Part shown: piece after piece, positions 16,938 through 25,381 of the stretch | Position numbering within the stretch: position 1 is the first letter of the stretch | Layout of the letters: the number at the start of each line of letters is the position of its first letter | From: SB15 sp964639245 | Lineage (GTDB): Bacteria > Chloroflexota > Anaerolineae > Aggregatilineales > J027 | Assembly (NCBI GenBank): GCA_964639245.1 | Contig: CAZXCU010000008.1 | Location: forward strand, 62,001-126,000 | DNA: 64,000 nt | Direction of reading: 5' to 3' | Position numbers and translations under genes: made by a program | Notes under the pieces: generated by a model | What the model saw: only the letters and a program-made list of their open reading frames with translations | Told to the model about the DNA's origin: nothing | Database searches by the model: none

Positions 16938-17741
16938 CTACGAGAGACTCCTAAGATTCTGGATGATGTGCGTGAATATGCGGCGTTGGCCTAGCGCGTT
17001 AGGGTGCAGCCCATCTACAAGATAGGTGTCTATTTCAGGGGGAACGGCTGTTAAATCCACACAGGCTAGGCCAAATCGGGCGGCAATGCGCTGGATGGCT
17101 TGTCCACGTTCAATTAAATCTTGATTGCGCCAGATTAAACGCATCGCCATGATGTCAGGGAAATTGTTGACGCTTTCTTCAATCACCAGCGTGGGGGTTA
17201 AGAGGATAATTTGAGCGCTGGTATGGGCTTGAAATGCCTCCACAATACCCGTGATGTTAGCCGTATATTCCTCTAGGCTAACAAGGTTGTTTTGGCTGCC
17301 AAACCGTTTACAATCGTTCACGCCGTACTTGATGAAAACCCAATCTGGCTGATGCGCTAAAAACTGGGTGTAGGTCAATTCTAAGCCATGAGTCGATGTA
17401 TAACCGGAATAGCCCCGATTAATCACTTCAACCCCGTTGGGTGTGAGCAGATGATGAAACAAACGAGCGTAACTCTGGCTGTAAACGGTGATGGAGTCGC
17501 CAATGAACAGGACTTTTTGCCCGGCTTGGAAGCGTCCCAGAAAATTTTGCACATCGGGTTTAGGGGATTCTTGGTCTACGGCGATTTTCAGATTTTCTTC
17601 AATGGATTCCCAATACACCCCGTAGTCATTTTCTGTAACCCCGTATATTAATGCGGCAGCGGCAGACGGAATCGGCAAGCCTAACGCGCTGGCAACAGCG
17701 TGAACCTGAAAATCAATCAAAAATTGGGTCGTAATATCCAT
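16938..17741 (-). CDS. SGNH/GDSL hydrolase with N-terminal extension
   Basis: The 267-residue protein has all four SGNH blocks: 'FIGDSIT' (nucleophile Ser), 'NRGYSG', 'KYGVNDCK' and 'DGLHPNALG' (catalytic Asp and His). It is preceded by about 75 residues without signal peptide. The ATG at 17741 sits 2 bp after the permease stop. Such enzymes often remove acetyl or other esters from sugars. Lack of a signal and location inside a sugar ABC operon suggest it deacylates the imported sugar in the cytosol; this is inference. Confidence 0.85.
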   Translation of the reverse strand: MDITTQFLIDFQVHAVASALGLPIPSAAAALIYGVTENDYGVYWESIEENLKIAVDQESPKPDVQNFLGRFQAGQKVLFIGDSITVYSQSYARLFHHLLTPNGVEVINRGYSGYTSTHGLELTYTQFLAHQPDWVFIKYGVNDCKRFGSQNNLVSLEEYTANITGIVEAFQAHTSAQIILLTPTLVIEESVNNFPDIMAMRLIWRNQDLIERGQAIQRIAARFGLACVDLTAVPPEIDTYLVDGLHPNALGQRRIFTHIIQNLRSLS

Positions 17742-17743
17742 CG

Positions 17744-18745
17744 CTAGTCTGCCTTGCCCAGACGGAACAGATTGCCCCATTGGAAGTTGCGTAAGCGGAG
17801 TTGGTCTAAACCAACGGCTAACACCAAGACCAGTCCTTGCGCGATATTTTGATAATCAGTGGAAATGCTTTGCAGGCGCATCCCGTTCAAGAGGGTGCTT
17901 AAGATCAAAACACCTAAAGCGGTGCCAAAGAGCGTGCCTTTGCCTCCCGCCAAACTGACTCCGCCTAAAACAACTGCGGTGATAACGGTTAATTCGACAT
18001 TCGGGGCAGCTTTGGGATCGGCGGCATAGAGACGGGCAGTCAATAAAACGGCTGCTATTCCGGCGCTGAGTCCGCTGAGGGTGTAGGCGATCATCCGATA
18101 CCGACGGACGGACAAACCGGCTAATTTGCTGGCCTCCGCGTTTCCGCCAATCGCGTACAATGCCCGCCCGTAAGAGGTAAACTGCAAGAGTAGCACACCC
18201 ATGATGAATAAAACGCCCATGACAATGACCGGAGCAGGAACACCTTGATATTCTCTTTCGCCGAGTAGATAAAACTGGTCATATGCTTCTAGGTGTTCGC
18301 CTGTGAGGTCAAAAATCGGAATGGTGAGGCCATCGGCAAGGACAAAAGCAATCCCGCGTGCTACAGACAACATAGCAAGGGTCGTGATAAACGGATTAAT
18401 GCCAATGTAGGTAACTAAAAAGCCATTGATAAATCCCACGAGTGCGCCTGTGCCAACCGCCGCAAGGGTCGCGTTTTGAATCCCCCATTCCTCTTGATAC
18501 TTGCCAATCACTACGCCACACAGGGCTAATGTGGAAGCAACGGATAAATCCAACCCACCGCTAATCATAAGCATGGTGGTAAAAATAGCAATAATCCCAA
18601 TAGTAGATGTTTCTAACATCATGTTTGTGAAATTGCGCGAAGTCAAAAATACGTCGGACTGTTGGGACATATAGCCGATGATGACCAGCAGCATAAAAAT
18701 CAGACTCAAGAGTTCGGCAAGGCCGCTTTGTCTTAGAAATTTCAT
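17744..18745 (-). CDS. Ribose-type ABC transporter permease (second subunit)
   Basis: The 333-residue multi-spanning RbsC-family permease has 'SGGLDLSVASTLALCG' (about 62-77) and 'LGGVSLAGGKGTLFGTALG' near 256-274. It overlaps the ATPase gene by 4 bp. Together with the permease at 20244-21227 it probably forms a heterodimeric channel, a variation on the usual homodimer. It ends 2 bp before the SGNH hydrolase start. Confidence 0.94.
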   Translation of the reverse strand: MKFLRQSGLAELLSLIFMLLVIIGYMSQQSDVFLTSRNFTNMMLETSTIGIIAIFTTMLMISGGLDLSVASTLALCGVVIGKYQEEWGIQNATLAAVGTGALVGFINGFLVTYIGINPFITTLAMLSVARGIAFVLADGLTIPIFDLTGEHLEAYDQFYLLGEREYQGVPAPVIVMGVLFIMGVLLLQFTSYGRALYAIGGNAEASKLAGLSVRRYRMIAYTLSGLSAGIAAVLLTARLYAADPKAAPNVELTVITAVVLGGVSLAGGKGTLFGTALGVLILSTLLNGMRLQSISTDYQNIAQGLVLVLAVGLDQLRLRNFQWGNLFRLGKAD

Positions 18746-20247
18746 GCTGACCCCCCGGCGGCTGCCTGTAATAATTTTTCCTGTGTGGCTTCGGCTTGGG
18801 TAAATTCGCCCGTGAGCCTTCCTTTATAAATCGTCACAATGCGGTGGCTGACAGAGAGAATTTCTTCAATGTCAGAGGAAACCATCAAAATTGCGAGACC
18901 TTCTTTTGCCAGACTTTCTAATTGGTCATAAATATCGGAGCGTGCGCCCACGTCTACCCCCCATGTTGGTTCATTCAACAGGAGGACTTTAACATTGGCT
19001 TCGAGCCAGCGTGCTAGGACAACTTTTTGCTGGTTGCCGCCGCTTAAAAAGCGGGTGGCGACTTCCATTCCGCCAGCCATGCGAATGCCGAGTTGTTCAA
19101 TCCATTTGCGGGCATGTCGCCGTTCAGTACCAACCATGAAAACACCAATGGGGGCGAGTTTGCCCCAATTGGCGAGGGTGATATTTTTGCGGACGCTCAT
19201 GCCCACCACCAAGCCGTTAACTTTGCGGTCAATGGGTACGAGTCCGATGCCCGCTTTTTTGCCATGCTGTGGGCTACGGATGCTGACACGCTTGCCATTG
19301 ATCAGAATCGTGCCGCTATCGGCGCTGTCCGCCCCAAAAATCGAACGGGTCAGGGTGATGTGGCCTGCACCTAAGAGACCGAACAACCCGACAATTTCGC
19401 CTGCTTTGACCTGTAAATTAATCTGGTCATAGGCACCTTTTTTGGACAGATTTTCAACCTCTAGCACCACTTCGCCATGTTGGACGGTGGGCAATTGACG
19501 GCGGACTTCGGCGCGGTCTTCGATAGTGCGCCCCACCATCATTTTAACGAGTTCGGCGTGGCTGACTTCTTCTACTGGACGAGTCCCAATATGTTTGCCA
19601 TCGCGTAGGACGGTTACACGTTGGGCCACTTGAAAAATTTCATCTAAACGGTGGGAAATATAAATAATGCCGACGCCACGTTCGCGTAAATTTTGGATAA
19701 TCTCAAACAATTGGCGAACTTCGGGTGGGGTTAAAGCGGCGGTGGGTTCGTCCATGACGATAATTCGTGCATTGCTGGACAACGCTTTGACAATTTCTAC
19801 GATTTCGCGCTCAACGACGGTTAAATTTCGCATGAGAGTCGCGGGATTGATATTGACATTGAGGAGTTTTAAATTGTCCTGTGCGAGTTGACGCGCCTTG
19901 CGCCAATCCACCAAGATGCCATTTCGACGCGGCAAATGCCCCAGCAGTAAATTTTCAGTGACGGAGAGATCCGGGGCATAGTGCAGTTCTTGGTAAATCA
20001 TCTTTACGCCCCAATGTTCGGCAGCCCGGGGATTGTCTATTTCGACAGACTGACCATCAATGAAGATGCCGCCGCTATCTTTTTGATAATCGCCGTTCAA
20101 AATTTTGATGAGGGTAGATTTGCCCGCCCCATTTTCGCCAAGCAGGGCTAACACTTCACCCGCTTGCAAATCAATGGAGACATCATCCAGCACCTTGACC
20201 CCGAAGAAACTTTTGGTGATGTGCTGCATTTGGAGTAAGGCGCTCAT
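18742..20247 (-). CDS. Sugar ABC transporter ATP-binding protein (RbsA-like, two NBDs)
   Basis: The 501-residue ATPase has NBD1 with 'GENGAGKSTLIKIL', 'VVEREIVEIVKAL' in place of a standard LSGGQ and Walker B 'IIVMDEPTAAL'. NBD2 has the family's degenerate P-loop 'GLLGAGHITL', signature 'LSGGNQQKVVLARWL' and Walker B 'VLLLNEPTWGVD', where the usual Asp is Asn. It lies between two permease genes with 4-bp overlaps on both sides. It powers the second ribose-type transporter. Confidence 0.95.
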   Translation of the reverse strand: MSALLQMQHITKSFFGVKVLDDVSIDLQAGEVLALLGENGAGKSTLIKILNGDYQKDSGGIFIDGQSVEIDNPRAAEHWGVKMIYQELHYAPDLSVTENLLLGHLPRRNGILVDWRKARQLAQDNLKLLNVNINPATLMRNLTVVEREIVEIVKALSSNARIIVMDEPTAALTPPEVRQLFEIIQNLRERGVGIIYISHRLDEIFQVAQRVTVLRDGKHIGTRPVEEVSHAELVKMMVGRTIEDRAEVRRQLPTVQHGEVVLEVENLSKKGAYDQINLQVKAGEIVGLFGLLGAGHITLTRSIFGADSADSGTILINGKRVSIRSPQHGKKAGIGLVPIDRKVNGLVVGMSVRKNITLANWGKLAPIGVFMVGTERRHARKWIEQLGIRMAGGMEVATRFLSGGNQQKVVLARWLEANVKVLLLNEPTWGVDVGARSDIYDQLESLAKEGLAILMVSSDIEEILSVSHRIVTIYKGRLTGEFTQAEATQEKLLQAAAGGSA

Positions 20248-21227
20248 ACTTCACTCCTCAGCGCGGGGCTAAATTTAATCCGCAGTTGGTCAAAGCCCAC
20301 TGCCAGCAGCAGCACAGAGCCACTCACCACATCCTGATAAAATGAGGAAACTTGGGTAATCACCAGTCCGTTATCCAAAATGCGTAAAATAATTACCCCG
20401 ACCAGCGTACCAATCAGCGTGCCTTTACCACCCGCGAGACTTGTTCCGCCTAAGACCACCGCCGCAATCACAGTAAATTCTAGGCCACTGGCGGCACGGG
20501 GCGCACTCGAAGCCAATTGCGAGGCGATGATGATTCCGCCCAAACCCGCTAATAGGCTGCATAGCGTGTAGATAATCAGCAAATGCACCGTGACGTTAAT
20601 ACCCGCTAATCGGCTGGCATCGGGACTGCCCCCAATGGCAAACAGATTGCGCCCAAAGGGGGTATACGCAAGGATGAAAAAGAAAATGAGGTAGAGGGCA
20701 ATCATAACCAGCAGCGAAACAGGAAACCCCGCAATGTCGCCCCGCCCTAAATATTTGAACTCTTCATTGTTAAGTTGGTTGGTTTGCCCGTCGCTCATCA
20801 CAAAGGCCATCCCGCGTACAATTGAAAAAGAAGCGAGTGTCGTGATAAGCGGGTTAATTCGCACGATGGCGACCATAAAGCCATTAATAAAGCCAACGGC
20901 GGTAGCGCTTAAAAGGCCAAGCAGCGTACTCAGACCCAGTGGGATGTCCTGCTGAATCCAGAGGATGCTCGTCACCACGCCGGACAACGCAGCCACCGAC
21001 CCCACCGAAATATCTACCCCGCCTGTAATCAGCACCAGCGTCATGCCAATTGAGACCACGCCCACAACAGCTAAGGTTTTGCCGATATTCACAGCATTGT
21101 CATAGGTCAGAAAAAATTCAGATTGGGTGGCGAACACCGCGCAAATGACGACAAAGCTAAAAATGAGGCTTGCGGTAGTCAAGTTATCGCCACGCAGCCA
21201 ATCAAATGGCTTGGCTGATTGTTTCAT
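20244..21227 (-). CDS. Ribose-type ABC transporter permease (first subunit)
   Basis: The permease has 327 residues when started at the ATG at 21227, which has AAAAGGAC upstream; an in-frame TTG at 21236 is less likely. It has 'TGGVDISVGSVAALSG' near 66 and 'LGGTSLAGGKGTLIGTLVG' near 260. It is the first gene after the palindrome that separates the transport membrane genes from the binding-protein gene. It overlaps the ATPase gene by 4 bp. Confidence 0.94.
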   Translation of the reverse strand: MKQSAKPFDWLRGDNLTTASLIFSFVVICAVFATQSEFFLTYDNAVNIGKTLAVVGVVSIGMTLVLITGGVDISVGSVAALSGVVTSILWIQQDIPLGLSTLLGLLSATAVGFINGFMVAIVRINPLITTLASFSIVRGMAFVMSDGQTNQLNNEEFKYLGRGDIAGFPVSLLVMIALYLIFFFILAYTPFGRNLFAIGGSPDASRLAGINVTVHLLIIYTLCSLLAGLGGIIIASQLASSAPRAASGLEFTVIAAVVLGGTSLAGGKGTLIGTLVGVIILRILDNGLVITQVSSFYQDVVSGSVLLLAVGFDQLRIKFSPALRSEV

Positions 21228-21260
21228 AAATAACAAGTCCTTTTAAAAAAATTCTTAAAA

Positions 21261-21282
21261 TAAGGGGCAAATTTGCCCCTTA
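21261..21282 (-). terminator. Perfect 22-nt palindrome after the binding-protein gene (attenuator/terminator)
   Basis: Positions 21261-21282 read the same on both strands (core AAGGGGCAAATTTGCCCCTT). On the minus strand the hairpin is followed by TTTTAAGAATTTTTTT, a good intrinsic-terminator context. It lies between the SBP stop (21296) and the permease start (21227), so partial termination would make the SBP more abundant than the membrane subunits. Confidence 0.65.
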
Positions 21283-21295
21283 CGCCCTTACTTAA

Positions 21296-22336
21296 CTATT
21301 CTGCACAAAAATCAGGCCACGCTTCCGCGTAGAATTCGCAAATGTTCGCGGTGGTGATGAACACGTGATCAACGTAAATGGCAGGGTCAACTGCACGGCA
21401 TTCCAGCAAGTCAATCATCGCGGGGATGATTTTATCGCCGTAGAGTTCGGGGAAATAACCAGTTGCGCCCAAGTAGCGGCTGTTTTCTTTAAGCATTTCC
21501 TCTTGACCGGAGGGGTCAGCGCCTTGGCCCACGACCATAATTTGGTCGCCGCGTCCGGCGGCTTCTGCTGCCGCAATCACACCCAATGCCGTCCCATCAT
21601 TGATAGTCACAGCCACGATTTTGTCTGCATCAGGAATGGTGGGCAGAATATCGCTGACGACTTGGAAAGATTCTTCTTGGGTATTTTTGCTGTCCAAACG
21701 GAAAACCATGTCATCCGGGACGGGGTTTTCAAGATTATCTTGCAAACCTTCCAGTTGACCTTGCATCCGTGCGGCAGGAATCGGGCCAGATTGGGGGAGT
21801 TCCAACACCAGAACGGCATCCACTTCGCCACCCCAATTTTCATTTACCCATGCAGCCAGCGCTTCACCCGCTAACCGACCTGCATTGTAATTGTCCGCGC
21901 CAAAGAAGGTTGCACCCGGCATAGGAATATCAATCGCAATCACCGGAATACCTTCGCGGCGGAAGCGGCTCATAATCACATTGCCAAAGGCTTCATCGGT
22001 TTGAAATTCGACGACACCATCCACGCCTTGAGTAATGAAATTATCGGCGTTGGCTAAGGCAGTTGCACCATCCAATTTATTGTCTGCCAGCACCAATTCA
22101 ATATTACCGGCTTCTTCGGCGGCGCGTTCCATACTTTCGCGGACGAGTTGCGTAAAGACAATATCTTCGGTCAAATTGGCGAACCCAATTACATAGCTAT
22201 CTTGGGCGGTTTCACAATCACCTTGTGCGGCGACAGACGTAGTGGGGGATTCGGGCGTAGTGGAAGCGCTGCTGAAGCCAACCGCGCTAACCAACAAAAG
22301 AGCAAGCACTAATAAGGTCGAGATTTTAAGTTTCAT
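21296..22336 (-). CDS. Sugar ABC transporter substrate-binding protein
   Basis: The 346-residue secreted PBP type I protein has a Sec signal peptide (residues 1-25, ending near 'GFSSAS') and no lipobox. The mature domain starts 'YVIGFANLTED' near residue 47. The ATG at 22336 follows AGGAG. It is colinear with the C-terminal domain of the divergent regulator at 22479-24173 over its whole mature length, sharing 'VEFQTDEAFGN'/'IEFQIDESVGN', 'DIPMPGATFFG'/'DIPMLGATFFG' and 'VVGQGAD'/'IVGQGAD'. Its ligand is presumably the same as that of the regulator. Confidence 0.95.
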   Translation of the reverse strand: MKLKISTLLVLALLLVSAVGFSSASTTPESPTTSVAAQGDCETAQDSYVIGFANLTEDIVFTQLVRESMERAAEEAGNIELVLADNKLDGATALANADNFITQGVDGVVEFQTDEAFGNVIMSRFRREGIPVIAIDIPMPGATFFGADNYNAGRLAGEALAAWVNENWGGEVDAVLVLELPQSGPIPAARMQGQLEGLQDNLENPVPDDMVFRLDSKNTQEESFQVVSDILPTIPDADKIVAVTINDGTALGVIAAAEAAGRGDQIMVVGQGADPSGQEEMLKENSRYLGATGYFPELYGDKIIPAMIDLLECRAVDPAIYVDHVFITTANICEFYAEAWPDFCAE

Positions 22337-22357
22337 TTAGAACTCCTACAAAACCTA

Positions 22358-22387
22358 TTTGTCGAAATTTGTCGAAATTTATTGAAA
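22358..22387. promoter_or_regulatory. Three tandem 10-bp direct repeats; candidate operator of the DeoR-SBP fusion
   Basis: TTTGTCGAAA (22358-22367), TTTGTCGAAA (22368-22377) and TTTATTGAAA (22378-22387) abut each other at one helical turn, 22 bp upstream of the SBP start. DeoR-family repressors such as IolR are known to bind tandem direct repeats. A related array lies at 29775-29814. A TTGACA on the minus strand (22425-22420) lies further upstream and could be the SBP operon -35 box. Confidence 0.6.
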
Positions 22388-22478
22388 TCTACGCAAAAGG
22401 TAACATGCTCATCAAAAATTGTCAAACAAATTGTGCAGGTTTATCAAATTCGTGGTATATATTGACTGAGGATTAACT

Positions 22479-24173
22479 ATGACTACTTTTGAACGTCGGC
22501 AGGCTATTTTAAAAATTCTCCAAGAACAAGCGGGAGTGAAAGTCACCGACCTTGCGTTGATGTTGGATGTCTCCGAAGGCACAATTCGGAATGATTTAGC
22601 TGCGTTGGATGATGAGCAGCAGTTAACACGGGTACGCGGCGGCGCAGTCGCACGTTCGCAAAATGCTTATGCCCAACAATTTATCGCAGCTCAAGCGCGG
22701 GTAAATGCCGATGCCAAACAGCGCATTGCTCAATGGGCGGCGGGCATGGTCGAAAATGGCGATTCCATTGTGCTAGACGCAAGCACCACCGTTTTACATA
22801 TGGCCTACTTTTTGCAAAATCGCCGTGATTTAACGGTCGTGACGAATGGGGTTGAAGTCGCCCGGCGTTTAGCCGAATCACCCTCGAATACGGTGATTCT
22901 GGTGGGGGGGGTGCTGCGAAGTGATGGCAATTCGCTTTCTGGTTTGCTCGCAACAAAGATGTTAGATGATTTGCACATTCGCACCGCGTTTATTTCTTGT
23001 GTGGGGTTTTCGTTAAGCGCCGGACTGATGGAAATGGACATCCCACAAGCGCAAATCAAAGGGCGGATGATTCAAACCGCACAGCGTATTGTGGCGTTGG
23101 TGGATTACAGCAAATTTACTCAGATTGGCCTCACGCCCTTTGCAAAAGTCAGTGACTTAGATTATCTGGTGACAGATAACAAGATTCCACCGGAAATTGT
23201 GAGCGAATTGCAAAAAGCCAATGTCACGCTGACGGTATGTAGCGACCACAGCACCGCGACTTATACACCAGACCATTCGCCTCAAAAATTGTACAAAATC
23301 GGCTTTGCCAACATCAGTGAGGATATGCCGTTTGGTCGGGATGTGCGACGTGGCCTAGAACGTGCCGCCAAAGACAGCCAGCAAATAGAGCTGCTAGTGA
23401 CGGATAATCAACTGAGCGGCGACATTGCGTTGGCAGTCGCTGATGATTTGATTGCCGAAGGGATTGACCTTGCCATCGAATTTCAAATTGATGAAAGCGT
23501 GGGGAATTTAATTGTTCACAAATTCAGCCAAGCGAGGATTCCTGTAGTCGCAGTGGATATTCCCATGTTAGGTGCAACGTTTTTCGGGGTGGATAATTAC
23601 CAGACAGGCTATGTGGCAGGTTTGGAATTAGGCAAAGCGGTTCAAGCCGAATGGGGCGGGCAATGCGACCAACTTATCATTTTGGAACATCCCCGCGCTG
23701 GTATACTCCCCGCAACGCGCTTGCAAGGCCAGTTGGACGGTTTCCGCGAACAGTTAGGCGACGTTCATCAAATCATGTATGTGGATTGCGGCAACACCTC
23801 CCAAATTAGCGAAGCCGAAATGTTGCAAGTCTTGAATAAACTCCCCCATCCCCATCGGTTGGCGGTCATTTGTTTTAATGATGATGCCGCGATTGGTGCG
23901 TTAGACGCTGCCCGCCAGCTTTACCGCCTTAATGATGTTTTGATTGTGGGGCAGGGGGCAGACCGCCGTTTGCGGGACGAACTACGACGTGGCAATAGCC
24001 GTATTATTGGTTCAACCGCGTTTCACCCGGAACGCTACGGCGAAAAATTGATTGAGATTGCGCTCAAAATTCTTAAAGGCGAACCCGTCCCGCCTGCTGT
24101 GTATATGGAACACACTTTTATCAACGCCAGCAACATTGATCATTATTACCCCATTGTAGACAACCATCGCTAA
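22479..24173 (+). CDS. DeoR-family regulator fused to a sugar-binding (periplasmic-binding-protein) domain
   Basis: The 564-residue protein joins two complete modules. Residues 1-57 are a DeoR winged helix ('VSEGTIRNDLAAL') and about 75-255 are the DeoR sensor domain ('SIVLDASTTVLHMA', 'VTNGVEV'), which normally binds a sugar phosphate. Residues 271-560 are a type I periplasmic-binding-protein fold ('YKIGFANISEDMPFG') colinear with the SBP encoded divergently at 21296-22336. There is no signal peptide, so the binding domain is cytosolic. The likely role is repression of the transporter and catabolic operons, relieved by the free or phosphorylated sugar. GAGG precedes the ATG. Confidence 0.92.
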   Translation: MTTFERRQAILKILQEQAGVKVTDLALMLDVSEGTIRNDLAALDDEQQLTRVRGGAVARSQNAYAQQFIAAQARVNADAKQRIAQWAAGMVENGDSIVLDASTTVLHMAYFLQNRRDLTVVTNGVEVARRLAESPSNTVILVGGVLRSDGNSLSGLLATKMLDDLHIRTAFISCVGFSLSAGLMEMDIPQAQIKGRMIQTAQRIVALVDYSKFTQIGLTPFAKVSDLDYLVTDNKIPPEIVSELQKANVTLTVCSDHSTATYTPDHSPQKLYKIGFANISEDMPFGRDVRRGLERAAKDSQQIELLVTDNQLSGDIALAVADDLIAEGIDLAIEFQIDESVGNLIVHKFSQARIPVVAVDIPMLGATFFGVDNYQTGYVAGLELGKAVQAEWGGQCDQLIILEHPRAGILPATRLQGQLDGFREQLGDVHQIMYVDCGNTSQISEAEMLQVLNKLPHPHRLAVICFNDDAAIGALDAARQLYRLNDVLIVGQGADRRLRDELRRGNSRIIGSTAFHPERYGEKLIEIALKILKGEPVPPAVYMEHTFINASNIDHYYPIVDNHR

Positions 24174-24187
24174 GTATTCACGGGTCA

Positions 24188-24211
24188 GGGCGGGTAAGGT
24201 GATACCCGCCC
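24188..24211. terminator. Hairpin between convergent regulator and enolase-family genes
   Basis: GGGCGGGT (24188-24195) and ACCCGCCC (24204-24211) form a perfect 8-bp GC-rich stem with an 8-base loop in the 61-bp gap between convergent genes. It lacks a strong T-run on either side, so it may be a bidirectional, factor-assisted terminator. Confidence 0.5.
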
Positions 24212-24234
24212 GTCAGCATCGCGTGTTCGACTTT

Positions 24235-25371
24235 TTATCCAAATTTGGCTGCGTAGCGATGCAAGGTATCTTCAATAATTTCAACGCCGAAACCATCGCC
24301 CTGCGGGACTGTCACCCATCCGTCTTGTTGTACGACAGGATTTTTAACCAATTCGTGCTGCATGGCGCTCGGCGTTGGCTTGAGTTCAAACAGCGTCGGT
24401 AGTGGCATACATAAGGACAGATGCAAACTTGCGGCGGTGTTGATGGCGCTGCTCCATGTGTGGGCATCTACCGCCACGTTAAATTGCGCGGCCAGTTGGA
24501 TAACTTTCCACATACCCGTAATGCCTTCTGCCCGTCCGGGATCTACCAGAATCACATCGCAGGTATCAGCCTCTAACAAACGGCGATAATCATATACATT
24601 AAAAAAGCGTTCGCCAAAGGCAATTTTCATCTGGGGGACGGCTGCCCGTAAATGACGATAAGCATTGAAGTTATCGGGGTGAAAAGGGTCTTCCAACCAT
24701 GTCAAATTATACTGGCTCATGGCTTGGGCGCTGCGAATGGCACGCGGAATATCCCAACGGCATTTCGCGCCCACGTCCACAATAAAACCAGCTTGTTCAC
24801 CAATTGCAGCCCGTACCGTTTTAACAAATTCTAGGTCTCTGCCTTCATCCACACCCAGATTGGCATGACCTTTCTTGCCAAAGCCAACTTTGACAAATTG
24901 AAAGCCGGCTTTGATATGCCCCGCCAATTCGTCCGCCATTGCGTCGATTGTGGCGGCTTTGGGGTGCGAACTGGCACAGACCGGGAGACGTTCTTGGCGC
25001 TGTCCGCCCAACATTTGGGACAAATTGAGTTTGAGCAGTTTGCCTTTTAAATCCCAGAGCGCCATGTCTATCGCGCTGATGGCAAAAGCCGCTATGCCAC
25101 CTACGTTGCCATACCACCAGACTTTTTCGCGCATGGCCTCCCATAAACTTTCGGTTTCATACGGGCTTTTGTCTAATACGACTTCGCCTAAGCCATTTTG
25201 AATCAAAGCGGTGATCGCCGCTGTCGCTTCTCGAAATTGGCTAATACACTCGCCCCAACCGACTGTCCCATCACTTGCTTCAATACGCACCACGACAATA
25301 TAGCGGATAGACATATTATCGTTAGCTTCCGGGTATTCTAGTGGAAAAACGTCTAATTTTTTGATGTGCAT
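24235..25371 (-). CDS. Enolase-superfamily sugar-acid dehydratase (distinct subtype)
   Basis: The 378-residue MR/MLE-type enzyme differs from the other two enolase-superfamily proteins here. The KxK motif is reduced to 'FVKVGFG'. Metal ligands are probably in 'IVDVGAKCRWD', 'WLEDPFHPDN' and 'AFGERF', and the C-terminal acid/base His is in 'VDAHTW'. It is the last gene of a minus-strand operon with a second family member and the E1/E2 genes. It may process a different stereochemistry than its neighbour. The substrate is unknown. Confidence 0.85.
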   Translation of the reverse strand: MHIKKLDVFPLEYPEANDNMSIRYIVVVRIEASDGTVGWGECISQFREATAAITALIQNGLGEVVLDKSPYETESLWEAMREKVWWYGNVGGIAAFAISAIDMALWDLKGKLLKLNLSQMLGGQRQERLPVCASSHPKAATIDAMADELAGHIKAGFQFVKVGFGKKGHANLGVDEGRDLEFVKTVRAAIGEQAGFIVDVGAKCRWDIPRAIRSAQAMSQYNLTWLEDPFHPDNFNAYRHLRAAVPQMKIAFGERFFNVYDYRRLLEADTCDVILVDPGRAEGITGMWKVIQLAAQFNVAVDAHTWSSAINTAASLHLSLCMPLPTLFELKPTPSAMQHELVKNPVVQQDGWVTVPQGDGFGVEIIEDTLHRYAAKFG

Positions 25372-25381
25372 GAATAAATCC

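Noticed and set aside
22358..22387. CRISPR-like direct repeats
   Set aside because: The units are 10 bp and abut without spacers, which fits a tandem operator and not an array. No CRISPR array was seen anywhere in the window.
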